From NCBI GenBank assembly GCA_023459495.1, contig JAEWTL010000038.1, positions 1 to 64,000 on the forward strand: 64,000 nt of DNA. Reading direction: 5' to 3'. This document shows positions 52,738 to 62,096 of the stretch, piece after piece. Origin of the DNA: Bacillota bacterium. GTDB lineage: Bacteria; Bacillota; Clostridia; Christensenellales; SZUA-584. Numbering within the stretch: the first letter of the stretch is position 1; every line of letters begins with the position of its first letter. The position numbers were made by a program, and so were the translations under genes. Under the pieces are notes generated by a model, which was not told the DNA's origin, did not search any database, and saw only the letters and a program-made list of their open reading frames with translations.

Positions 52738-53231
52738 CACGGCGATACCACCAGCCTCTCCTCTTTCTCACGCCCGGCGAGAATCACGCCCTGTTCCTTG
52801 TATTTGCGCATAATGAAATGTGTCACTGTGCTGGAGACGCCCTCCAGTACCGCAAGCTTTTCAAACACGAACTTGGAAATCTGTTTCATGCTGGCCGCAC
52901 GCACGATGACCGACAGGTCGAAAGCGCCGGACATCAGATAAACAGCGGTTACCTCAGAGAATCCGTAAATACGCTTGGCAAGGTCGTCATACCCAAGGCC
53001 GCGCTTGGGCACCACCTTCACTTCGATGAGCGCTTCCGCTTCCTCCGAAGATACCCGCTCGCGATTGATGATCGCCGAGTATTTGACGATGATCTTTTCG
53101 CGTTCCAATTCTGCCACTGCGGCGGCAACCTCTGCTTCGGATGCGCCTGTCATTTCGGCCATCTCCTTTGCGCTCAGGCGTGCGTCGCGTTCGAGCATAT
53201 CGAGTACTTCGTTGTGCAGATTGCTGCTCAT
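52737..53231 (-). CDS. Lrp/AsnC-family regulator
   Basis: The 164-residue protein has an N-terminal winged helix (ERDARLSAKEMAEMTGASEA) and a C-terminal RAM ligand domain (EALIEVKVVPKRG, VTAVYLMSGAFDLSVIV). Proteins of this type sense amino acids. GGAGG precedes the ATG at 53231. It is translationally coupled to the aminotransferase gene behind it, a common pairing in Clostridia and Bacillus. Confidence 0.9.
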   Translation of the reverse strand: MSSNLHNEVLDMLERDARLSAKEMAEMTGASEAEVAAAVAELEREKIIVKYSAIINRERVSSEEAEALIEVKVVPKRGLGYDDLAKRIYGFSEVTAVYLMSGAFDLSVIVRAASMKQISKFVFEKLAVLEGVSSTVTHFIMRKYKEQGVILAGREKEERLVVSP

Positions 53232-53392
53232 GGTGCATAACCTCCGTATATTTTTGGCTTTTGTGTATTCTACCACTCGCCCAGCCGCGCGTCAATTTTC
53301 TTTATGCTCCCGACAGGGCTTGGGATAATAGAAGTTTCTGGGTGCCCGTTATCACTTTACATGCACATGTGGTAATGTGAATCTGATAAAAC

Positions 53393-53419
53393 AAAAAGCG
53401 CCTTTGCAGGCGCTTTTTT
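53393..53419. terminator. Terminator between the zinc-ribbon and Lrp genes
   Basis: A perfect stem, AAAAAGCGCCT with AGGCGCTTTTT, has a four-base loop and T-runs on both strands. Confidence 0.85.
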
Positions 53420-53428
53420 CAGTTGCAA

Positions 53429-53707
53429 TTAATAGCGGTCTTTCCTCGCACGGAAGCAGTCGCTGCAATACACAGGACGCTCGCCAGTGGGCTGGAAAGG
53501 AACCCGGGTCTTCGCACCGCATTCCGCACAAACAGCCTCAAACATCGGCCTGTCGCCTCTGCGCTGCTGCTTCTTCGCGGAACGGCATTCGGGGCATCTC
53601 TTGGGAATGTTTTCAAAGCCCTTTTCCTGGTAGAATTCCTGCTCGGAAGCGGTAAAAACGAACTCACACCCACAATCCGCACACTTCAGCGTTTTGTCCT
53701 CAAACAT
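53429..53707 (-). CDS. Zinc-ribbon protein
   Basis: The 92-residue protein has four CxxC knuckles (CADC, CPEC, CAEC, CSDC), that is two zinc ribbons. The first is followed by FVFTASEQEFYQEKGF, the mark of the probable zinc-ribbon family common in Clostridia. It may bind nucleic acid or a protein. The function is unknown. GGAGAG precedes the ATG at 53707. Confidence 0.8.
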   Translation of the reverse strand: MFEDKTLKCADCGCEFVFTASEQEFYQEKGFENIPKRCPECRSAKKQQRRGDRPMFEAVCAECGAKTRVPFQPTGERPVYCSDCFRARKDRY

Positions 53708-53928
53708 TTTCTCTCCTTTTTTTGTTTCCATGGTATCCAAGACGAGATGATTCTTCCACCGGTTAGGTTGCTGGAACACTACGCAAGGTTTAGACTTTCA
53801 TCAGCTTCTTGACCATTGTAATATAGGTGCATCAGAACTAGATACACACTAAAACTATCATATCATTAACAAATAGTTTCGTCAACACCTGCTTTTGCAT
53901 GTGCTGCAAGCATTTTTTCGCATCAGCA

Positions 53929-55761
53929 TCATGTGGACGGCGAGGTCTCAGGCGAAGTCTCAGGTGAGGTGCTGGTCGATGGCGAAGTCTCCGTTGACGG
54001 TGCCGGGGTAGCTTCCGGAGTTTTCAGTACATACCGGATGCCGTTGATTACCGGATATTTATAGTACTCATACTCCACCGGATCACCGATCGGCGTACCG
54101 TCCAGCCCCATAGTAATCTGATAGGTCTGTACGATGGTACCGCTCGACTCATTAGCAAACTGGTACGATGTTGTTCCAGAGGCTGAGATAATCGTACCAT
54201 CCGGGCATTCATACCCTTCGTCAACTTCTTTTACGCTGGATGTCGGCGAACCATATCGTCCTAGGTTCTTCCAGCTGTAATCCAATATGATCTGGTCTCC
54301 GTTGGCATTCGTAAGTGGCACGCCGTAGAACTCTACGGTTACGGTCTTGTCCTTGGGGTTGACGAACGATACGAGATAGTATTTATACTGCGTCTCGTTC
54401 AGCAGCTTTAAATCCTTACCCGCATAGTTGCCGTGAGGCGAATCAAGCGTCGAATCCAGACCGAGCGGGATGTATCCAGACGGAATCGAATGATGCCAGT
54501 GCTCCGTCCATTTCAATCCTGAGCGGATCGCGGCGTTGAATACGGTGCTGCCCAGTTGGCATACACCGCCGCCGTATTGCGGGGTATATCCACCATTCTC
54601 AATGCCCGCAGCCTCTTTCCAGCCATAGGTTTTGGCTGTGGTGGCGTTACGCGGGCCTGCCGTATCATTGACCGACCAAGTCTCGCCCGGCTCAATCACC
54701 GCGCCGTTTAAGAGGGTCGACATCATAGCAACATTGTAGTTACGCGCAGAATTGTAATGGTCGCTGTAGCTGGTCGTCCAAGAGGAGATCAACTGCGTCT
54801 GGCTTTTGATCTGATCGAGTGTCACTGCAGCGGGCGTAAGCGTAAAAGGTGTGACGATGGTTTCGTATGTTCCGCTTTCCACTTGTGACTTCACCGCATC
54901 AAAGATGTAGTCAGCATCCACGACCAGTCCATCCACCGATTCGGTGTAGATGAAGCGGGAAACGTGCGCCTTATCTGGAATAATATCTTCTTTAAGGTAG
55001 TGGTTGTTATCCCACGACTGATACCGCAGGGCATTGGGCATATCCTCGTCCGCGGTGCGTACCATCTCCGGATAATCAGCATATTCCTTGCCGCTCGCGT
55101 ACGCTTTGCAGATGCTGATCATCGTCGGAAGGTCGGGCATGTATGCGGCATACGTCGTTGTGCCGTCCGCCGCCGTGGCAGCGGTATAGCCCCAAGGTGC
55201 GAACGTGACAGTGGCATCCACCGCCTCCGTATCGAGCTGCGCTTTCAGCGCGGTCAACGCGGTTTTCAAATTGGTTTCGTCAACAGTGACCGTAACCGGA
55301 AAATCAACCGGGCTTTCCTTGGCAGCGTTCGCCGCGGTAAGGCGCTCCTCAAAGGTTCCCGCACGTCCGTATGCGATGGCCTTGGCGATCATAGCTTCAT
55401 AATCGGTCTGAAGCGCAAAATCCTGCGCGGTGAAATTCATCAGGGTCCCGTTCACGTCCACGGTGAAGTTCGCTTTGGCGAAAAGCTCCGCTTCGATTCC
55501 CGAGGTGGCCTCCAGCGCTTCGTCACGCGTCATGCCGGAAATATCAATGCCGTTCACTGAAACGCCCTGCATCACGGTGCCGAGCTCTATGACGCGTTCA
55601 GCGTCGTCAGCGGGGCCGGCCCCGAGCAGCAGCACCACCGCACAAACGATAAGCGCCACCACGAGCACGCCGCCCGATATGATGAGAAACAGTTTATTCT
55701 TACCGCCGCGCTTTTTTGTTTCTATTTCCATCGTCTCCACGGCGTCTTTATAATCGGTCAT
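53929..55761 (-). CDS. VanW-family wall protein 1
   Basis: The 610-residue protein has a short cytoplasmic start, one membrane helix (about 25-47), YoaR/PG_binding_4-like repeats (about 60-330) and a VanW domain (about 335-475). The VanW hallmarks are IEPGETWSVNDTAGPR and YGGGVCQLGSTVFNA. The end is a Ser/Thr/Pro/Glu-rich tail (SPETSPETSPST), like a wall-spanning linker. VanW proteins are found in wall and vancomycin-resistance contexts, but their reaction is unproven; a peptidoglycan role is assumed. Confidence 0.85.
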   Translation of the reverse strand: MTDYKDAVETMEIETKKRGGKNKLFLIISGGVLVVALIVCAVVLLLGAGPADDAERVIELGTVMQGVSVNGIDISGMTRDEALEATSGIEAELFAKANFTVDVNGTLMNFTAQDFALQTDYEAMIAKAIAYGRAGTFEERLTAANAAKESPVDFPVTVTVDETNLKTALTALKAQLDTEAVDATVTFAPWGYTAATAADGTTTYAAYMPDLPTMISICKAYASGKEYADYPEMVRTADEDMPNALRYQSWDNNHYLKEDIIPDKAHVSRFIYTESVDGLVVDADYIFDAVKSQVESGTYETIVTPFTLTPAAVTLDQIKSQTQLISSWTTSYSDHYNSARNYNVAMMSTLLNGAVIEPGETWSVNDTAGPRNATTAKTYGWKEAAGIENGGYTPQYGGGVCQLGSTVFNAAIRSGLKWTEHWHHSIPSGYIPLGLDSTLDSPHGNYAGKDLKLLNETQYKYYLVSFVNPKDKTVTVEFYGVPLTNANGDQIILDYSWKNLGRYGSPTSSVKEVDEGYECPDGTIISASGTTSYQFANESSGTIVQTYQITMGLDGTPIGDPVEYEYYKYPVINGIRYVLKTPEATPAPSTETSPSTSTSPETSPETSPST

Positions 55762-55894
55762 CTAATATTTCCTCCAGATTCCAATGGTCAACTCAAGTAA
55801 TCATACAATAAAACGCACTGAAAGTAAATAACAGGCTGACCCGCAGACCAAAAAACAGGCGAATATTTACACTTTCATAATATCATCCCCTCCG

Positions 55895-57634
55895 TCAGCC
55901 GCTGCTGGCGGATTCACTTTCTGTCGGCCCAGGCGTAGACGTCACCGTTGCAGGATCGGGATAGTTGCAATACGTACCGGTGTTGATGACCCGATAGGTA
56001 TGGTGTTCAAATTTTTCACTTCCCATAGGGCTGCCGTCTGCCGCGTAATACTGCCGGTACGTCTGAACCTTCTGTCCGTTTTGTGCAACTCCATACGTTA
56101 CCGATTCCCCTGCAGGTATGGGCTCATGATTGGGAGTCTCGGTCTGGTCATAGTAGGTGCCGTGTGTGGATGTGGCGAACACGCCGAGGTCGTCAAAGGT
56201 ATAACTTAATATAACGTCGCCATATTCGGGATGTACCACAGTAACACCATAGATCTCCACCGTGACGCATTTCTCCTTTTTGTTCATGTACGATACAATA
56301 TAAAAGGGCGTTGTACAGTGGTTGAGCAGTTTCAAATCCGGGCTGCCTGTACTAATCGTTGCATCCAGCCCCAGCGGAATGTATTTTGATATGATGGAAT
56401 GGTGGGTCCACGAGGTAACCTCGATTCCCCACTTATTGCTGTTCTCACTTTCGCCGATACTCGTATTCCCGTTATAAAAGATACCTGATCGTATTGATGC
56501 ATTGAACAGCGTACTCGATATCTGGCACACGCCACCGCCCGCCTGCTTTGAATAGCCTCCGTCTGCAATGCCGTCCGCGTCCTTCCAGCCGGTTGCGGAG
56601 GTACGCGGCCCAGCCACCTCGTTGATCGACCACTCCACTCCCGGCGGCAGTGTCTGCCCGTTGATGATGCCACATAGTTTATTCACATTATAGACGCGGT
56701 TGGTGCTGGCATGTAATCGGTAGCTCGACGTCCACGATGAGACAAGCTGCGTCTGGCTCTTCAGCAATTCTATCGTCACTACGGGCTGTGTCACAGCCGT
56801 TTTCGCAGTAATGATGGATGTATCGTCATTCTGCAGGGCGGTTTTGATCTGTACCGCGAGGTTATCCAAATCCACTTCTATGCCTGTCTGTTCGGCGGTG
56901 TAATAGAACCGGGAAATGTACGCGTCTTTAGGTATCTTTTTCTCAAGCGAGGTTTCATAGTGGTCGTCGTTATAGTACTCGTAGCGCAGCGCATTCGGAT
57001 GCTCATCCGCCGAAAGCATCACAATCGGCGGTTCCCCGTCGTTGCTCTCGTCCCATTTTGATGAGTCGTACTCCGTTCCATCCTCAAAATGCCCGTTGGG
57101 TGTAAACTTTACCGTCGCATCGAGCGGCGCCACATCCAGCCGGAGCTTAAGGGCCGCCAACGCCGTTGCCAGCCGGGTTTCGTCAGCCACCACATCCACC
57201 GAAAAATCTACGCCTGTCTCCTGCGCAGTCGCCGCCGCGGCCAATCGCTCATCAAAGCTGCCTGCGCGCCCGTACGCCATGGCTTTATCGATCACATCAT
57301 CATAATCCGTCGCCAGCGCGAGGTCGTCCGCGGTGAGCAGCTTGCTCTCGCCTCCCACACTTACGGTAAAGCTGGTCTCACCCAGCAGCTGCGCGGGCAG
57401 GTTTGCGGTCGCAGCTAACGCCTGCTCCTTCGTCATGCCCGATATATCGACGCCGCCCACGGAGATGCCCTGCAGCGCCGTACCCAGCTCAATTACGCGC
57501 TGCGTGTCGTCCGCCGCGCCTATGTTGCCCAGCAGCAGAATCGCGCATACCGTAAGCGCCGTCACCAGCACGCCGCAGGAGATGATGAGAAACGCTGTAT
57601 TTTTCCCCGCCGCTTTCTTCTTTTTCTTAGCCAT
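55895..57634 (-). CDS. VanW-family wall protein 2
   Basis: The 579-residue paralogue of the next gene has the same order: basic cytoplasmic start (MAKKKKKAAGK), membrane helix (about 13-35), YoaR-like repeats, and a VanW domain with LPPGVEWSINEVAGPR and AGGGVCQISSTLFNA. The tail is short and Ser/Glu-rich. The third domain segment IDISGMTKEQAL is almost shared with VanW 1. It has its own spacer of about 130 bp on the downstream side. Confidence 0.85.
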   Translation of the reverse strand: MAKKKKKAAGKNTAFLIISCGVLVTALTVCAILLLGNIGAADDTQRVIELGTALQGISVGGVDISGMTKEQALAATANLPAQLLGETSFTVSVGGESKLLTADDLALATDYDDVIDKAMAYGRAGSFDERLAAAATAQETGVDFSVDVVADETRLATALAALKLRLDVAPLDATVKFTPNGHFEDGTEYDSSKWDESNDGEPPIVMLSADEHPNALRYEYYNDDHYETSLEKKIPKDAYISRFYYTAEQTGIEVDLDNLAVQIKTALQNDDTSIITAKTAVTQPVVTIELLKSQTQLVSSWTSSYRLHASTNRVYNVNKLCGIINGQTLPPGVEWSINEVAGPRTSATGWKDADGIADGGYSKQAGGGVCQISSTLFNASIRSGIFYNGNTSIGESENSNKWGIEVTSWTHHSIISKYIPLGLDATISTGSPDLKLLNHCTTPFYIVSYMNKKEKCVTVEIYGVTVVHPEYGDVILSYTFDDLGVFATSTHGTYYDQTETPNHEPIPAGESVTYGVAQNGQKVQTYRQYYAADGSPMGSEKFEHHTYRVINTGTYCNYPDPATVTSTPGPTESESASSG

Positions 57635-57697
57635 AAGAATTCCTCCCGTTTGTGGTTATCGTCCATATCACAGGTTTTTATACTTTAAAAAAGAAAA

Positions 57698-57717
57698 CGC
57701 GCGAAATACATCGCGCG
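57698..57717 (-). terminator. Terminator of VanW gene 3
   Basis: CGCGCG pairs with CGCGCG around an eight-base loop, followed on the minus strand by a TTTTCTTTTTT run. Confidence 0.7.
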
Positions 57718-57745
57718 CACCTTCTTCTTTAGTTTTTACCTATCC

Positions 57746-59269
57746 TCAGCTCGTTGTTGTCTGCGTATCGTCCACGTAGAGCGGGTCTGGATAGTTGCAG
57801 TAAATTTCAGCCGGGAACGCCCTGTAAGCGTCTTCATGGAAAAACTCCGAGTATACGATGTTTCCGCTGGCGTCCGTATATACCTTCCATACCTGCCAAG
57901 TCTGCCCCGGATGCGCAGTTACCCATTCCTTCGGTTTTCCCGCGGCAATCGCGGTGCCGTCTGGAAGCGTTGCGGCATCATAATGATAGGTTGTATTAGC
58001 GGGAGTATCGGAGCCAACCTTAATAGCGATATAATCCACCTTATATCCATGCAACGATGGAGGCCCATAAATCTCGATCGTGAGCGTCTCCGCTTCCTCG
58101 TCCATGTATGCCGCAAGGTATACCGGCATATCGAACGGGTTGGTCAGTCTTAAATCCTTGTTGCCCGGGTCATCCAGTTCACCGGACGGATAGTTGATCG
58201 TCGCATCGAGTCCCTCCGGCAAATAGGTGGAAGGCCAGCTGTGGGTATACCGCTTCGCGATGACGAGTTCGGCGCGGATGGCCGCGTTGTAAAGCGTGCC
58301 CGAAACCTGGCACACGCCGCCGCCATACTGATCCTCGTAGCGACCGTTGGTAATGCCGTGCGCCTCAGCCCAGCCAACCACCGCAGCGGTCTGAGCGTTA
58401 CGTGGACCGGCTTCCGCGTTGATGGACCACGTCTCGCCCGGCTGAATGATCACGCCGTTGACGAAGCTGGACATAAGGCGGATGTTGGTGATGCGGGCTT
58501 CCGTGCTAATGCCTTTATATATTGTGGTATAAGTCCCGATGAGCTTTGTGTTGGCCTTCAGCTCTTCCATGTTAATCTTCGGGTTGGTCAGAATCACGGG
58601 AGCGTCAATGCTCGCATAGTTGTAGTTGGCAAGGTTATCACAGATCAGCGTAGCCAAGCTGTCCGCGTCCACGTCCACGCCCACCACCTCATCGGTATAA
58701 GAGAAGCGGTCCTCACCGATTACGCCGTCCGCAATCTGCAGCGTCGCGTCCTGCGGCAGCTTGTCCAGCGTGGATGCTTTCAGTTCATTGATCTTAGCTG
58801 TCACAGCATCATGGTCGCCGTACGGAACCAGATCAAAGTTCTTGCTGCCGTTCTCGTTCAGTTCGCGCTTCTGCGCGCCTGCCTCGCTTCCGTACTGTCC
58901 GTACAGCATCGCTTCCTTTAATAACGACTCAAGATTGGAGGTAATACCAAGCTCCGTACCCCGGAAGGTATACGGCGTGCCGTTGACTGTAAACGAATAG
59001 CTGAAGGTGTCTTCGATCTGCTGAGCCATGCCTTTAAGCTGCTCGTTTGCGGCAGCCTGCTCATAGGTCTGGCCTGAAATGTCGATACCTGCAACCGAAA
59101 TGCCATTTAAATAGGTGCTCTCCTGCACAAACGTGTTCTGCTTTTCGTCTCCGCCCGGGCCGCCCTGCGCCATCATCACGATGAGCACAACGATCATGCC
59201 CACAATCAGGACGCCAAGCGCCAAGAGCATCAATTTCATCAGCTTTATATTTTGAGCCTTTTTCGGCAT
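57746..59269 (-). CDS. VanW-family wall protein 3
   Basis: The 507-residue protein has one N-terminal membrane helix (about 10-32), YoaR-like repeats and a VanW domain with IQPGETWSINAEAGPR and YGGGVCQVSGTLYNA. It is the shortest and most divergent of the three paralogues. It is separated from VanW 2 by a terminator, so the three are probably separate transcripts in one duplicated cluster. Confidence 0.85.
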   Translation of the reverse strand: MPKKAQNIKLMKLMLLALGVLIVGMIVVLIVMMAQGGPGGDEKQNTFVQESTYLNGISVAGIDISGQTYEQAAANEQLKGMAQQIEDTFSYSFTVNGTPYTFRGTELGITSNLESLLKEAMLYGQYGSEAGAQKRELNENGSKNFDLVPYGDHDAVTAKINELKASTLDKLPQDATLQIADGVIGEDRFSYTDEVVGVDVDADSLATLICDNLANYNYASIDAPVILTNPKINMEELKANTKLIGTYTTIYKGISTEARITNIRLMSSFVNGVIIQPGETWSINAEAGPRNAQTAAVVGWAEAHGITNGRYEDQYGGGVCQVSGTLYNAAIRAELVIAKRYTHSWPSTYLPEGLDATINYPSGELDDPGNKDLRLTNPFDMPVYLAAYMDEEAETLTIEIYGPPSLHGYKVDYIAIKVGSDTPANTTYHYDAATLPDGTAIAAGKPKEWVTAHPGQTWQVWKVYTDASGNIVYSEFFHEDAYRAFPAEIYCNYPDPLYVDDTQTTTS

Positions 59270-59391
59270 CTCTTCGGTTCTCCTTTCCCCAATGCCGCGC
59301 GTCGCGGCACCCTTAAGATATAATATTTATTGTCCCATGTAAACAGTTTCACACGAAAAGTTACACCATTTACACAAGTTGTAATTTTATT

Positions 59392-59790
59392 TTAAATATT
59401 GCTTTGCAGAATCTTCACAAGTGTGCGGCGGCTGCGCGGTCCGTCGTATTCGCAGAAGCAGATGCCCTGCCATACGCCGAGACACAACCGGCCGTTTTCG
59501 AATATGACATTTAAAGAGCTGCCCGTCATGAGCGCTTTGGTATGCGCATCTGAGTTGCCTTCACCGTGCATAAAGCCTGAGTCCGGTACGGCGCGGTCCA
59601 GCGCAAACAGCACATCACGCTTCACGTCCGGATCGGCGTTTTCACATATCGTAACACCCGCTGTGGTATGCGGCACAAAAACCACGGCCACACCGCTGTG
59701 CGCGCCGCTCTGGCGTACCGCCTCCGCTACCTTCGCGGTAATGTCCACCATCTCGCAACGTTTATGCGTTTGTACCGGTATTTCCGTCAC
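59392..59790 (-). CDS. yjbQ: YjbQ-family protein (UPF0047)
   Basis: The 132-residue protein has the YjbQ signature FVPHTTAGVTICENADPDV and the end HGEGNSDAHTKA, GVWQGICFCEYDGPR. Members have weak thiamine-phosphate synthase activity, and their main role is unclear. It overlaps the 3' end of rex by 29 bp, so both come from one transcript. Confidence 0.88.
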   Translation of the reverse strand: MTEIPVQTHKRCEMVDITAKVAEAVRQSGAHSGVAVVFVPHTTAGVTICENADPDVKRDVLFALDRAVPDSGFMHGEGNSDAHTKALMTGSSLNVIFENGRLCLGVWQGICFCEYDGPRSRRTLVKILQSNI

Positions 59791-60427
59791 GAAGTTCCCT
59801 CAAATGATAGGATAATATGTATAGGGTATCACTCATGTGCACATTTTCCACGACCTTGCCTGCCGGCACTGCCACGTCCACCGGCGCAAAGTTCCAGATT
59901 GCCGCCACGCCAAAGGACACCAGCATGTCCGCCATGTGCTGCGCAAACGGTTTGGGTACAGCGAGGATGCCAATATCCACCGGGTTGTGCTGCAAAAAAT
60001 CTCCCAGCCGGTTCATGGACTGCACCTGTATGCCGCCGAAGATCTGACCCACCACGTCCTCATCGGCGTCAAACGCCGCAAGGATATGATAGCCCTCGTC
60101 CGCGAAACGCCGATAACCGAGCAGCGCCTGCCCGATATGGCCCGCGCCAACCAGCACGGCGTTAAAGCCCACGCCGATGGCGAGTATCTTTTTGATCTCC
60201 TGCTTTAGGCGTTTGACAAGATAGCCATAACCCTGCTGTCCAAAACCGCCGAAGCAGTTGAGATCGCGGCGAATCTGCGACGCGTTAAGCCCCATCTCCT
60301 TACTCATCCGGGAGGAGGAAACGCGCTCGATCCCCATCATTTCAAGCTCCACGAGGTACCGGTAATACTTTGGCAGCCTGTGCACCACTGCATCGGATAC
60401 GCGGCTGTCCTGCAACTTATCCTGCAT
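59762..60427 (-). CDS. rex: Rex: redox-sensing repressor
   Basis: The 221-residue protein has an N-terminal winged helix (MGLNASQIRRDLNCFGGFG) and a Rossmann domain with VLVGAGHIGQALLGY. Rex binds DNA when NAD+ is high and lets go as NADH rises, so it controls fermentation genes such as alcohol dehydrogenases. The gene at 21182 is a plausible target, but no convincing Rex box (TTGTTAA-N4-TTAACAA) was found there. Confidence 0.95.
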   Translation of the reverse strand: MQDKLQDSRVSDAVVHRLPKYYRYLVELEMMGIERVSSSRMSKEMGLNASQIRRDLNCFGGFGQQGYGYLVKRLKQEIKKILAIGVGFNAVLVGAGHIGQALLGYRRFADEGYHILAAFDADEDVVGQIFGGIQVQSMNRLGDFLQHNPVDIGILAVPKPFAQHMADMLVSFGVAAIWNFAPVDVAVPAGKVVENVHMSDTLYILSYHLRELRDGNTGTNA

Positions 60428-60596
60428 AAGCGCCTCCTGTCAAAATCATTATACCATGATTGCACCTGTTTAGGAATATATTCTTTGATAAAAAAATCAC
60501 TATCAACATTATATATATTAATACCCAGCGCCCGATTCGTAGTTTTTTAGGCGGCTGGATCCGCTTTAAAGATTTTTATACCCGCCGCGCCGCTTT

Positions 60597-60625
60597 TTGA
60601 CACCGTTTCGGCCCCGATGTATAAT
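60597..60625 (+). promoter_or_regulatory. Consensus sigma-A promoter of the S41 protease gene
   Basis: TTGACA at 60597-60602 and TATAAT at 60620-60625 both match the consensus exactly and are 17 bp apart. It should be strong and largely constitutive. Confidence 0.88.
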
Positions 60626-60641
60626 AGCCGCAGATTACGCG

Positions 60642-60681
60642 CGGGGAAGCGCAAAACGACCTTGAGCAGCGCTTTTTCCCC
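60642..60681 (+). promoter_or_regulatory. Hairpin in the leader of the S41 protease gene
   Basis: GGGGAAGCGC and GCGCTTTTTCCCC can pair with a small T bulge. Position and shape suggest a leader hairpin or weak attenuator about 60 bp before the start codon. Confidence 0.35.
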
Positions 60682-60745
60682 ATGCTGAATATTCAGGCGG
60701 CGCGCACACATACCTATATTGGAACGGACTTACCGGAGGTAACCC

Positions 60746-61948
60746 ATGAGAAACAAACACTTCGTCACTGTCGCTGCCATTGTTGTCGTCCTTGTATGCC
60801 TCGTCAGCGTAGCAGGCACCTATCTCATTACCAAAAGCATCTACGAGCCACGGCTGGACACAGATGCGCTGCCGCTCACCGATTTTGCCGAGGTAGAGCA
60901 GATCATCAACGACTATTACCTGCGTGATTACGATATGGAGAACCTGCAATACGCGGCACTGAAAGCCATGGTTGCGGAACTGAACGATCCGTACAGCGCT
61001 TATTATACGCCCGAGGAATACGCCGCGCTCACGCAAGGCCTTTCGGGGGAATATTATGGCCTTGGCATGGTGATCGTGATCGATGAGGAAACCGGGTATG
61101 CCAAGGTACAGCACTTTCTCAACGGCTCACCCGCCGAAGCGGCGGGCGTGCAGGAGGGAGATTACATCATCAGCATCGATGGGCAGGACGTAAAAGGGCT
61201 TAGTCTGCAGGAAATCGGCTCATTGTGCCTCGGGGAAGACGGGGAGCCCATCACGGTCGGCGTTCTGCGCGCAGGCGATACGCTCACGTTCGATATGAAA
61301 CGCGGTGCGATCTCGCGCGATATGGCCTCCTACGCGATGCTGGACGACAGCGTCGGCTATTTGGACATCGTGCAGTTCGGCGGTAACTGCGAAACGCTTT
61401 TCGGCGAAGCGATGGATTATTTCCAGGAAAACGGCGCGCAGGGCCTTGTGATTGATCTGCGCAACAATCCGGGCGGATACCTTGACGTGGTAGTGCGCAT
61501 GCTCGACAAGCTGCTGCCCGAAGGCACGCTCGTCTACACAGAGGATAAGCAGGGCAAACGCGAAACCTATACGAGCGATGCTTCCTGCATCAAAATCCCG
61601 CTCGTGCTGCTCGTCAACGGCAACACCGCATCGGCGGCAGAGATTTTCGCAGGCGCGGTGCAGGACTACGGCTGGGGTGCCGTGGTGGGTACTACGACTT
61701 ATGGCAAGGGTGTGGTGCAGAACGTGATTCCGTTGGAATCCACAGGCGGCGGTATCAAGATCACCTCCTCCGAATATTTCACGCCCAATGGTCGCAGCAT
61801 CGACGGGAACGGTATCTATCCCGACGTGTATGTCGGTGCGGGCCCCGCGGTCGTCACCGACCCCACTCTTGATGCGTTCCTCAGCGATCCTCAGGTAGCG
61901 CGCGGCCTCGTGGTGCTGCAGGGCGAGATGGCCGGAGCGAATGGATAA
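60746..61948 (+). CDS. S41 C-terminal processing protease (CtpA/CtpB-like)
   Basis: The 400-residue protein has an N-terminal membrane helix (about 6-29), a PDZ domain (about 103-185) and an S41 peptidase domain with catalytic Ser296 in GNTASAAEI and Lys321 in YGKGVVQ. Such enzymes cut exported proteins near the C terminus. In spore formers CtpB takes part in sigma-K activation. GGAGG precedes the ATG. The promoter is strong and lies 120 bp upstream. Confidence 0.9.
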   Translation: MRNKHFVTVAAIVVVLVCLVSVAGTYLITKSIYEPRLDTDALPLTDFAEVEQIINDYYLRDYDMENLQYAALKAMVAELNDPYSAYYTPEEYAALTQGLSGEYYGLGMVIVIDEETGYAKVQHFLNGSPAEAAGVQEGDYIISIDGQDVKGLSLQEIGSLCLGEDGEPITVGVLRAGDTLTFDMKRGAISRDMASYAMLDDSVGYLDIVQFGGNCETLFGEAMDYFQENGAQGLVIDLRNNPGGYLDVVVRMLDKLLPEGTLVYTEDKQGKRETYTSDASCIKIPLVLLVNGNTASAAEIFAGAVQDYGWGAVVGTTTYGKGVVQNVIPLESTGGGIKITSSEYFTPNGRSIDGNGIYPDVYVGAGPAVVTDPTLDAFLSDPQVARGLVVLQGEMAGANG

Positions 61949-62096
61949 GATTGTGTTTTTACTTCGGATACGCTATGATAGTGCCATTCCGTGCGGGCAT
62001 CACCCGCTGCCCCATTTCATGCGGCAGGTTAAAATCACGTTTATTTACTGCGGATTAGTTTAAGCGAACAAATGACGAAATGGAGAGGTATATGTC

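Larger units (their letters stand above)
60428..60745. other. 318-bp divergent spacer between rex and the S41 protease gene
   Basis: The left half is AT-rich, and the inverted pair TTGATA (60485-60490) and TATCAA (60501-60506) may belong to the rex promoter. The right half holds a consensus promoter and a leader of about 115 nt for the protease gene. No gene is seen. Confidence 0.55.
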
